Shown here: positions 1-4,801 of the stretch, in pieces
How positions within the stretch are numbered: position 1 is the stretch's first letter
How the letters are laid out: each line of letters starts with the position of its first letter
Assembly: GCA_016550415.1 (NCBI GenBank)
Contig: JABXGU010000418.1
Coordinates: 1 to 5,269, forward strand
DNA: 5,269 nucleotides
Source of the DNA: an archaeon
Lineage (GTDB): Archaea; Asgardarchaeota; Hermodarchaeia; Hermodarchaeales; Hermodarchaeaceae
Direction of reading: 5' to 3'
Translations under genes and position numbers: made by a program
The notes under the pieces: generated by a model
The model's database searches: none
Seen by the model: only the letters and a program-made list of their open reading frames with translations
Told to the model about the DNA's origin: nothing

Positions 1-433
1 AGGACGAGTTGGATTAATCTCACGAAGTGGTACACTTACTTACGAAATTGCGTCAAACCTTTCTGAAGCTGGATTTGGTCAGTCAACCGCAATTGGGTTG
101 GGAGGTGACCCGATTGTCGGTATGTCCTTCATAGATGCCCTGGAGCTTTTTGAGCAAGATGATGGTACAGACGCTTCTGTTCTCATTGGTGAAATTGGAG
201 GAAGTGCTGAGGAGGAGGCTGCAGAATACATCAAACAACATGTCTCAAAACCCGTTGTTGCATATATTGCGGGACGCACAGCTCCAAAAGGAAAACGGAT
301 GGGTCATGCAGGTGCAATAATTAGTGGAAAAACTGGAACAGCTGACAGCAAGATGAAAGCACTCCGAAAGGCGGGAGTAACTGTTATTGACCGCCCCATC
401 GATGTTGATGAAGCATTACAGAACATCCTCTGA
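1..433 (+). CDS. sucD: Succinyl-CoA synthetase (ADP-forming) alpha subunit, 3' part
   Basis: This is the C-terminal 143 residues of the CoA-binding, histidine-phosphorylated subunit of succinyl-CoA ligase. The cytoplasmic enzyme interconverts succinyl-CoA and succinate with ATP formation, in a complex with the beta subunit SucC. The reading frame is open from base 2, so the N-terminal Rossmann CoA-binding domain lies outside the window. Both family signatures are visible: SRSGTLTYE followed by GLGGDP near the left edge, and [14 protein letters not shown]. The His in the second (codon 305-307) is the phosphohistidine that carries phosphate between CoA-thioester and nucleotide sites. The C-terminus ([15 protein letters not shown]) is complete and ends in TGA. 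SucC is probably upstream, which cannot be seen here. Related CoA ligases (ATP-citrate lyase, malate-CoA ligase) share the fold, but motif spacing and length fit SucD best. Confidence 0.95.
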   Translation, partial: GRVGLISRSGTLTYEIASNLSEAGFGQSTAIGLGGDPIVGMSFIDALELFEQDDGTDASVLIGEIGGSAEEEAAEYIKQHVSKPVVAYIAGRTAPKGKRMGHAGAIISGKTGTADSKMKALRKAGVTVIDRPIDVDEALQNIL

Positions 434-446
434 ATTCTGCACACAA

Positions 447-456
447 TTCTTATAAG
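447..456 (+). promoter_or_regulatory. Possible TATA box for the eL40 gene
   Basis: TTCTTATAAG lies in the 60-base gap after sucD. It resembles an archaeal TATA box and would place transcription start near 477-482, giving a leader of roughly 12-17 bases before the eL40 start. A GC-rich purine stretch (456-470) lies between the box and that predicted start. The assignment rests on sequence resemblance and spacing only; read-through from sucD is equally possible. Confidence 0.35.
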
Positions 457-483
457 GGAGGGCGGGGAAGCGCACCCGAACCT

Positions 484-488
484 GGTGA
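484..488 (+). promoter_or_regulatory. Ribosome binding site of eL40
   Basis: GGTGA, five bases before the ATG at 494. It pairs with the archaeal 16S 3' end (TCACC) and supports this start. Confidence 0.7.
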
Positions 489-493
489 AATAA

Positions 494-655
494 ATGCCTG
501 TAGCCGACCCAGAAAAACGCAGAATCGCACTCCGACACCTCCTATATGTTTCAATTTGCAGAGACTGTGGTGCTAAGAATCCATTTGGAGCAACGAAGTG
601 TCGTCGTTGTCGTCGTAAAGATCTTCGTCCAAAACGGCGAGAATTACAAAAATAG
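494..655 (+). CDS. rpl40e: Large-subunit ribosomal protein eL40
   Basis: A 53-residue basic zinc-ribbon protein of the 50S subunit, shared by archaea and eukaryotes. The start is the ATG preceded by GGTGA (484-488), a good match to the archaeal anti-Shine-Dalgarno, five bases away. The N-terminus [12 protein letters not shown] is typical of archaeal eL40. Four cysteines at residues 22, 25, 36 and 39 form the zinc site (CxxC, ten residues, CxxC: ICRDCG and KCRRC), followed by the Arg/Lys-rich tail DLRPKRREL. In eukaryotes eL40 is made as a ubiquitin fusion; here the gene is free-standing, with no ubiquitin-like coding sequence before it. It sits between sucD and a tRNA gene whose 5' end is only 16 bases after the stop codon, so the tRNA may be part of the same transcript. 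Confidence 0.95.
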   Translation: MPVADPEKRRIALRHLLYVSICRDCGAKNPFGATKCRRCRRKDLRPKRRELQK

Positions 656-671
656 TGCAGTGTATTTTGAT

Positions 672-778
672 GGGCCGGTGGTCTAGCGGTATGACGCCGC
701 CCTCACAGAATCCGAACTAATTTGTAGGATTCGAGGAAACGGCGGAGGTCGCGCGTTCAAATCGCGCCCGGCCCACCA
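672..778 (+). tRNA. tRNA-Val (anticodon CAC) with intron
   Basis: A full cloverleaf can be drawn. The acceptor stem is GGGCCGG (672-678) with CCGGCCC (768-774), discriminator A775 and encoded CCA 776-778. The D arm is 681-695 with the GG pair at 688-689. The anticodon stem is CCGCC (697-701) with GGCGG (741-745), the variable loop is AGGTC (746-750), and the T arm is GCGCG-TTCAAAT-CGCGC (751-767). The anticodon loop is split by 32 extra bases. Removing them leaves CTCACAC, i.e. anticodon CAC (704-706), valine. The GGTCTAGnGGTATGA D-arm region and GGGC start agree with archaeal tRNA-Val. A short 5-base variable loop argues against a leucine CAA reading from another splice choice. The 3' CCA is genome-encoded. 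The gene may be co-transcribed with eL40; the AT-rich stretch at 643-654 is a weak candidate for its own TATA element. Confidence 0.95.
707..738 (+). other. tRNA-Val intron in the anticodon loop
   Basis: A 32-base archaeal tRNA intron, to be removed by the splicing endonuclease. GAATCC (708-713) pairs with GGATTC (727-732) as the inner helix with a 13-base loop. CCTC (701-704) pairs with GAGG (733-736) as the 4-bp central helix. That leaves 3-base bulges ACA (705-707) and AAA (737-739), matching a bulge-helix-bulge cut between bulge bases 2 and 3. The outer helix CGCCG/CGGCG (695-699 with 740-744) leaves C700 as an extra unpaired base, so the motif is slightly relaxed. Because A707 and A739 are identical, 707-738 and 708-739 (the classical 37/38 position) give the same mature tRNA. 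Confidence 0.8.
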
Positions 779-882
779 TTACTTGGCTTCTATTAGTGAA
801 CAGACGACTTTTCATTTGCAGTTTAACGCAATGCTTTTAAGTTGTAATTCTGCCTCGTAGCCAATCCCTTTGGTGAACGGGC
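779..882 (+). promoter_or_regulatory. eL38 leader region with possible TATA box and RBS
   Basis: This gap between tRNA-Val and eL38 is AT-rich in its middle. CTTTTAAG (834-841) resembles an archaeal TATA box and would give a start near 862-868 and a leader of about 15-20 bases. GGTGA (872-876) lies six bases before the ATG at 883 and is a good Shine-Dalgarno. Nothing else coding or structural was recognised here. Confidence 0.4.
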
Positions 883-1077
883 ATGCCACGTGAAATCCAT
901 TCAGAAGAGGAATTTATAGCTTTGATTCCAGGAGCGATTGAGTGTCGTGTAAAACGGCTTCCTGATGTTGTTAAGCTAAAGTTACGCACATCTCGATTTC
1001 TCTATACTTTCAAGTGTGATCCTGGAACCGCTGAACGTCTACTTGGTGGTTTGAAGATTCCAATAGTTGATGTTTAA
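883..1077 (+). CDS. rpl38e: Large-subunit ribosomal protein eL38
   Basis: A 64-residue ribosomal protein of the large subunit. The N-terminus MPREI, the central ECRVKR and the core VKLKLRTSRFLYTFK match the eL38 pattern (human form: MPRKIEEIKDF, then VKFKVRCSRYLYTL). The C-terminal helix AERLLGGLKIPI also fits, and the length is usual for the family (about 65-70). The ATG is supported by GGTGA six bases upstream. In archaea this protein is known from TACK and Asgard lineages and is generally absent from euryarchaea, so it is the best taxonomic marker in the window. The gene follows tRNA-Val on the same strand and its stop faces the stop of the intramembrane protease, 29 bases away. Such short genes are often missed by automatic annotation. 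Confidence 0.92.
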   Translation: MPREIHSEEEFIALIPGAIECRVKRLPDVVKLKLRTSRFLYTFKCDPGTAERLLGGLKIPIVDV

Positions 1078-1106
1078 TCAGCTGACTCTTATTATGAATC
1101 TTGTTT

Positions 1107-2003
1107 TCATGGGATGAATGGAAAGAAGAAGCGTAATAGAAACCCTACTAGGAGACCAAGAAGTCCTAGGCTTACTGGTATTGGTAGTCCAGCCATGATG
1201 CCTTTCGTTTCAAGTAGGCGTAGTGTGATTAGGAAACCTGCAACCACACCAATTATTGTCAAGAATGTGGGGATAAAGCCAAAGTTCACAATGGCAAGGA
1301 CTGTCATCATACAATAAAATGCTACATCACCCAATCCAATATCCCATTCAGAGGAAGAGACAGCAAGTGCTGCTAGTTTATCTGGATCATATTCGGTGAG
1401 TTCGACAATTTTCCTTATAGGTCCCTTTTTCACAGAAATGAAATCATAGATTGATAAACCGATTAGAAGAAGAAGGCTTGTCCAGACTGGGAGAACAACT
1501 CCTAGAAAGGCACCCACTCCAGAGCCAAAGAGAAGAAGACCAGCATTCTTCACACGGTTTTCTGCATCAACCATGATGAAAGTTAGAGCAATAGTCATTG
1601 AAAAGGCAACAATGATCATTGATGCAAGTATAGAGTCGATGGCCCAGAATACAATGAAGAAAACGTATCCAAAATAGGCGACTATCACAATGGCGACAAA
1701 TGTGAAGGCGCAGATTAGAAAATACTTCAAGATACGTTCTCGTCCATATTTCAGAAGTACAAACACTAGTGTTGCTCCAACTGTGGCAAGCACTACAAAG
1801 AGAATAGCATTAGCAATTGCGGCACCGAACCCAAAGATTTCTTCGGAAATGGGTTCAGCATAGAGCCGACTTCCTGAGAGGAAAACAAGAATACCCAGAA
1901 AGGCAGCGCTAAACATTGCTGTTATTAGATTTCCCATTATTGTACCGCGTTCACCTGAAATTACAGGCATATCTTCTGACATGATAATTACCCTTTTTTT
2001 CAT
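1107..2003 (-). CDS. Presenilin/SPP-like intramembrane aspartyl protease
   Basis: A 298-residue integral membrane protein of the archaeal presenilin/signal-peptide-peptidase homologue (PSH) family, which cuts transmembrane peptides within the bilayer. About nine hydrophobic segments are visible, roughly 24-43, 58-84, 93-119, 125-145, 153-170, 172-190, 222-240, 243-262 and 272-293. The catalytic pair is present: YD (Y186-D187, IYDFISV) in segment 6 and GLGD (223-226, D226) in segment 7, separated by a charged loop. The third family motif, PAL in segment 9, is altered: the equivalent stretch reads AGLPIP (271-276). The ATG overlaps the TGA of the upstream ribonuclease by four bases (2000-2003), suggesting translational coupling; no clear Shine-Dalgarno precedes it. 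An internal Met8 at 1982 has an upstream AGGG and is an alternative start that leaves the membrane part intact. Substrates are unknown. Confidence 0.9.
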   Translation of the reverse strand: MKKRVIIMSEDMPVISGERGTIMGNLITAMFSAAFLGILVFLSGSRLYAEPISEEIFGFGAAIANAILFVVLATVGATLVFVLLKYGRERILKYFLICAFTFVAIVIVAYFGYVFFIVFWAIDSILASMIIVAFSMTIALTFIMVDAENRVKNAGLLLFGSGVGAFLGVVLPVWTSLLLLIGLSIYDFISVKKGPIRKIVELTEYDPDKLAALAVSSSEWDIGLGDVAFYCMMTVLAIVNFGFIPTFLTIIGVVAGFLITLRLLETKGIMAGLPIPVSLGLLGLLVGFLLRFFFPFIP

Positions 2004-3259
2004 AGTTCAATTCTTTGCCCACTTTCTGCGGCGATTGCATTCATCCCATCCTGTTCACGCAGTGTATTGGCGAGGTACTCACAAGCTTCAGCTTCACCAT
2101 GAACCGTGTAAAGGCGTTGCATGTTCGAAAATGAACGTGCCAATTTTATTAATTCGTTCTGCCCCGCATGTGAGGAAAAATCAAAGAAATGGACCTGAGC
2201 CTTTACTCGGTGAGAAATCGAATCAGTATTGAAGATTCCTTGTTCGAGTAAATCACGCCCAGGTGTTCCAGGGATTTGATAACCTACCAAAATCACAGCG
2301 TTGCTGGGATTATGCATGATATTTCCTAGGTACATTGCAGCAGTTCCTCCGCGGAGCATACCTGCAGGTGCGACCATAATGCAGGGCTGTTTTAATATAT
2401 TCTTTCGTTCACGAGGGCTTCGTACCCACTTTGTTTTACTCAAGGCATTTCGTAAAAGGGGGTAGTCTCGGAAGAAAGATGGGTAACGGAGGAAGATACG
2501 ACTCGCTGTCCGAGCCATCCCATCAAGGAATATAGGATATTGAAATTTGTGTTTAGCTAGAATACAGAGAATTTCTTGTGCTCGAGCAACAGCAAAAGCA
2601 GGAACCAATGCAACCCCACCATTGTCTAGAACTTCATTTGCTACATCTATGAAATCCCGTTCTATGTCACTTCTTGGCTCATGTGAACTAAGAGCATAGG
2701 TACTTTCCATAAGGACAGTATCCGGTTTCTTGACTGGAACAGTGGCACCACTAAGTAGCCTGGTATCAATGGTGTTGATGTCGCCTGTGAATAATATTTG
2801 ATTTGACTTGGTTTCAACCAAAATGTTTGCACTGCCAGGAATGTGTCCTGCATCATAGAATGTGATGTTCATACCATTGGAGAGTTCAATAGGCTCTTCG
2901 TATTCCACTATCTTAATACGGCGAAGGAGACGTTGAAGTTCCTCCTTTTCGAATGGCAGAAAATATTCGCTGAGACGAATCATATCTCTTAGAAGCAGAC
3001 GTATGAGATCGCGAGTAATTGATGTCATATAGACTGGTACAGAGCCACTGGCAAATAACAGCGGTAAACCGCCACTGTGATCGAGATGGGCATGACTTAA
3101 AGCCACAGCAAGGTTCTGGGGGCGAGTTAATCTGGGGAATGTGGGTTGACCATTGAAACTTGCTCCAAAATCGAGGAGAACAGCAGCATTATTCTCTTTA
3201 ACCAAGTACGCTGAACTACCAATGGTTTTACAACCACCCAGAAAATGAAGCTGTGTCAA
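2000..3259 (-). CDS. Beta-CASP metallo-beta-lactamase ribonuclease, aCPSF2-like
   Basis: A 419-residue cytoplasmic RNA nuclease of the metallo-beta-lactamase/beta-CASP family, related to eukaryotic CPSF73; archaeal members act in RNA 3'-end processing and 5'-3' decay. Two-zinc motifs are D30, HAHLDH (H56, H58, D60, H61), H139 (YDAGHIPGS) and D160 (FTGDIN). Beta-CASP motifs are E185 (MESTYA), H364 (SSHAG) and H387 (VHGE); GYQIPGTPGRDLL (326-338) is typical of the family. There are no N-terminal KH domains, so it is not aCPSF1 (about 630 residues); length and architecture fit aCPSF2, with other small archaeal members as alternatives. The start is a TTG: the first beta strand (TQLHFLGG) begins right after it, and an in-frame stop lies nine bases upstream. 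No convincing Shine-Dalgarno is seen, so a short-leader transcript is possible. It is first in a two-gene unit with the intramembrane protease. Confidence 0.92.
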   Translation of the reverse strand: MTQLHFLGGCKTIGSSAYLVKENNAAVLLDFGASFNGQPTFPRLTRPQNLAVALSHAHLDHSGGLPLLFASGSVPVYMTSITRDLIRLLLRDMIRLSEYFLPFEKEELQRLLRRIKIVEYEEPIELSNGMNITFYDAGHIPGSANILVETKSNQILFTGDINTIDTRLLSGATVPVKKPDTVLMESTYALSSHEPRSDIERDFIDVANEVLDNGGVALVPAFAVARAQEILCILAKHKFQYPIFLDGMARTASRIFLRYPSFFRDYPLLRNALSKTKWVRSPRERKNILKQPCIMVAPAGMLRGGTAAMYLGNIMHNPSNAVILVGYQIPGTPGRDLLEQGIFNTDSISHRVKAQVHFFDFSSHAGQNELIKLARSFSNMQRLYTVHGEAEACEYLANTLREQDGMNAIAAESGQRIEL

Positions 3260-3454
3260 ACCGTTTCAATTCCCTTCTAGCAAATACTTTTTTTGTTGAT
3301 TTATCCACGCCATGCAGTGTAGGATATTAAATTCTTTTTGAAATGCAGTCCTTATCGAGACTGATGTAATAATTTACAATTGTGCTAAACAAGCGAGAAG
3401 GCTTAAAGCAACCTCTATAACAGCTACAGCAATGGCAAAGGAGTGGCGATACAC
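3260..3454. promoter_or_regulatory. Divergent promoter region, ribonuclease / PAC2 gene
   Basis: This AT-rich gap carries promoters for both directions. For the plus-strand PAC2 gene, GCTTAAAG (3401-3408) resembles a TATA box with a purine-rich stretch before it; a start near 3430 would leave a leader of about 25 bases. For the minus-strand ribonuclease, candidates are the stretches TTTAATAT (about 3324-3332) and ATAAATC (about 3297-3304), read on the minus strand. A 7-base direct repeat ATGCAGT occurs at 3312-3318 and 3343-3349. No small gene or RNA was recognised. All element calls rest on resemblance and spacing. Confidence 0.4.
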
Positions 3455-4195
3455 ATGTCCTATGTAGATGAAATTGAAATCATCATCAAAGCAAAGAATT
3501 TCGATCCAAAAGGTAAGATTCTCATTACCGGTTTTCACAGTGCGCTTGGTGAAACCGGATACATGGTTCTACGCCACCTTGTCGCACAAGAGGAGACACA
3601 ATCTATTGGCTGCATCATGAGCCCTCTGGTACCTCCCCATGTTTTTCTAGCGGAGGGACGAATCCTCATGCCAATTGAATTATATAATTTTGCAGACAAA
3701 TTTATCCTTCTCTTCACACGTTTACAGCTTCATCGTGCTGAATGGGCACCTTTTGCTGAATTCATTGCCACATGGGCCATTGAAAATGAGCTTAAAGAAG
3801 CCCTACTATTGGGAGGTTTGGATATCCAGTTTACCGCAGACAGTGATCAATACCGAACAGCCTACACAGATGCTTATCGACAAAAAGCAAAGAAGTATGA
3901 TTTCCCAATCCTTGAAGAAGGGCGAGGTATCTATGGCCCACTTGCATTGTTACTAGCTAACTTTGAGATTCGTAATTTCCCTGCCTTGGCAGTCCTGCCA
4001 TATGCAGAGCGTGGGCGCCCAGACCCTCGTGCTGCCAGTGTGGCAATCGATGTTTTCAATCGCCTCTATGACTTCTCCGTAAGCACAGAGGAATTAGTTC
4101 GCGATGCGGAAATTATTGAAAAAGAAATCAAACAGCTACTTGAACGTCAACGCGAACGAGAAGATGATCGTGGGCTTGGCGGTATGTTTGTCTAG
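3455..4195 (+). CDS. PAC2-family protein (proteasome assembly chaperone-like)
   Basis: A 246-residue soluble protein of the PAC2 family, whose archaeal members include the proteasome-assembly homologues PbaA and PbaB. Family landmarks are ILITGFHSALGETGYMVLRH (22-41, equivalent to the usual EGFPGxGLVG stretch), EEGRGIYGPLALLL (154-167) and GRPDPRAA (187-194). A charged, coiled-coil-like helix (about 211-236) leads to a glycine-rich tail ending MFV, which resembles the HbYX proteasome-docking motif with Phe for Tyr. I prefer the ATG at 3455, preceded by GGAG (3440-3443, a slightly long 11-base spacing). A GTG at 3443 would add four residues (MAIH) but overlaps that GGAG. The gene is monocistronic, divergent from the ribonuclease and convergent with the MetRS beta gene. 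Proteasome involvement is inferred from family and tail; PAC2 proteins of unknown role are common. Confidence 0.85.
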   Translation: MSYVDEIEIIIKAKNFDPKGKILITGFHSALGETGYMVLRHLVAQEETQSIGCIMSPLVPPHVFLAEGRILMPIELYNFADKFILLFTRLQLHRAEWAPFAEFIATWAIENELKEALLLGGLDIQFTADSDQYRTAYTDAYRQKAKKYDFPILEEGRGIYGPLALLLANFEIRNFPALAVLPYAERGRPDPRAASVAIDVFNRLYDFSVSTEELVRDAEIIEKEIKQLLERQREREDDRGLGGMFV

Positions 4196-4197
4196 CT

Positions 4198-4224
4198 TAA
4201 ATCACGCTTTTTGAAGCTGATTTA
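4198..4224. terminator. Hairpin between converging genes, possible bidirectional terminator
   Basis: TAAATCA (4198-4204) pairs with TGATTTA (4218-4224), and inside it GCTT (4206-4209) pairs with AAGC (4214-4217). Together they make an 11-bp stem with one bulged C (4205) and a 4-base loop TTTG. It begins three bases after the PAC2 stop and ends 18 bases before the MetRS beta stop. The run TTTTT (4208-4212) is inside the stem-loop rather than after it, so this is not a classical bacterial terminator; a role in 3'-end formation or mRNA protection for either gene is inference. Confidence 0.45.
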
Positions 4225-4242
4225 CCAAGTTGTTTAGCCCAA

Positions 4243-4587
4243 CTAATGAACTGAGGTTCCAGGCGGAAGTTCCTGTTCAGGTACAATTAGTATACAACGG
4301 TATCCTGTTTCGCCAGGCTTACCAATTTCTCCTGCAAGCAACATGCCTTCTGATTTCTCGCCTCGAAAAACAGCTGGTTTCAAATTGGCTAATACGACAA
4401 TTTGCTTTCCTACAAGCTCATCAGGTGAATAATACTGGGCTAGACCTGTTACTATCTGTCTTTTTCCCAATTCTCCTAAATTCACTTGTAGCCGTAGAAG
4501 ATTCTTTGTACCTGGAACCTTTTCAGCTTCCATAATTGTGGCAATACGAAAATCTAGTTTTTTGAATTTTTCAAAGCTAATCAGCAC
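4243..4587 (-). CDS. metG2: Methionyl-tRNA synthetase beta subunit / tRNA-binding domain protein
   Basis: A protein of about 114 residues that is just the EMAP-II/Trbp111/Arc1p-type OB-fold tRNA-binding domain found at the C-terminus of many MetRS enzymes; in several archaea it is a separate gene. It would bind tRNA outside the anticodon and help the catalytic MetRS. Landmarks are ISFEKFKKLDFRIA (3-16), LLRLQVNLGE (30-39), RQIVTGLAQYY (43-53), ANLKPAVFRGEKSEGMLLA (67-85, with the conserved SxGM) and a terminal beta strand. The usual His in the HPNADKL-like loop is replaced by VPGTKNL. The frame is open from a TTG at 4602, but a near-perfect Shine-Dalgarno, GAGGTGA (4596-4590), lies downstream of that TTG. 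It points to the GTG at 4587, giving MLISFEKF, which matches the family N-terminus. It is divergent from the RPA gene. A free chaperone-like tRNA-binding role is the alternative. Confidence 0.88.
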   Translation of the reverse strand: MLISFEKFKKLDFRIATIMEAEKVPGTKNLLRLQVNLGELGKRQIVTGLAQYYSPDELVGKQIVVLANLKPAVFRGEKSEGMLLAGEIGKPGETGYRCILIVPEQELPPGTSVH

Positions 4588-4801
4588 TATCACCTCATAC
4601 AAATGCCACTTCTCACAATCTTCCGCTATTTAGCTCTGACGTTCCTTTAATTCTCAAATGAAAAAGATGCAACTCGAAATTCCGAATTCTGGAACAAGGA
4701 GATAAGTTTACTACAAAACTTGGATATTTTCATGATGAACCGAGAAGTTGAAGAATCTTTTTGAACGACTTCTTGTAAGGACTTGTAGTATATCGGGTGC
4801 C
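4588..4801. promoter_or_regulatory. Divergent promoter region, MetRS beta / RPA-like gene
   Basis: An AT-rich gap of about 210 bases with both promoters. Minus-strand candidates for the MetRS beta TATA element are around 4645-4655 (AATTAAAG as read) and 4628-4636 (CTAAATAG). On the plus strand GATAAGTTTACT (4701-4712) is a weak candidate. An imperfect palindrome TTCCGAATTCTGGAA sits at 4680-4694 between them. A 10-bp stem with two G-T pairs can form from 4741-4750 with 4766-4775, in the probable RPA leader. No small gene or RNA family was recognised. Confidence 0.35.
4590..4596 (-). promoter_or_regulatory. Start-deciding ribosome binding site of the MetRS beta gene
   Basis: GAGGTGA on the minus strand, a strong match to the archaeal anti-Shine-Dalgarno. 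The GAGG core sits five bases before the GTG at 4587 and eight before a CTG at 4584. It lies inside the longer open frame that begins with TTG at 4602, so it argues against that upstream start. Confidence 0.6.

Noticed and set aside
79..320. Alternative frames inside sucD on both strands
   Set aside because: They are shadows of the sucD frame, which carries both family signatures and the phosphohistidine.
456..467. G-rich run GGGAGGGCGGGG before eL40 as a possible G-quadruplex
   Set aside because: Only three G-runs are present close together; a fourth run is missing, so an intramolecular quadruplex is not supported.
1078..1085. Palindrome TCAGCTGA right after the eL38 stop as a terminator
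   Set aside because: Eight bases with no loop cannot form a useful hairpin; only a short T-run (1104-1107) follows, which is too weak to call a terminator.
3432..3442. ATG at 3432 as the start of the PAC2 gene
   Set aside because: It is in a different frame from the PAC2 coding sequence.
4243..4535. Plus-strand open frame (4230-4535) opposite the MetRS beta gene
   Set aside because: Its translation shows no recognisable family, whereas the minus strand carries the complete tRNA-binding domain with SxGM.
4732..4780. ATGATGA at 4732-4738 resembling a C box of a C/D guide RNA
   Set aside because: No CTGA D box is found at a suitable distance and there is no C'/D' pair, so a C/D box RNA is not supported.
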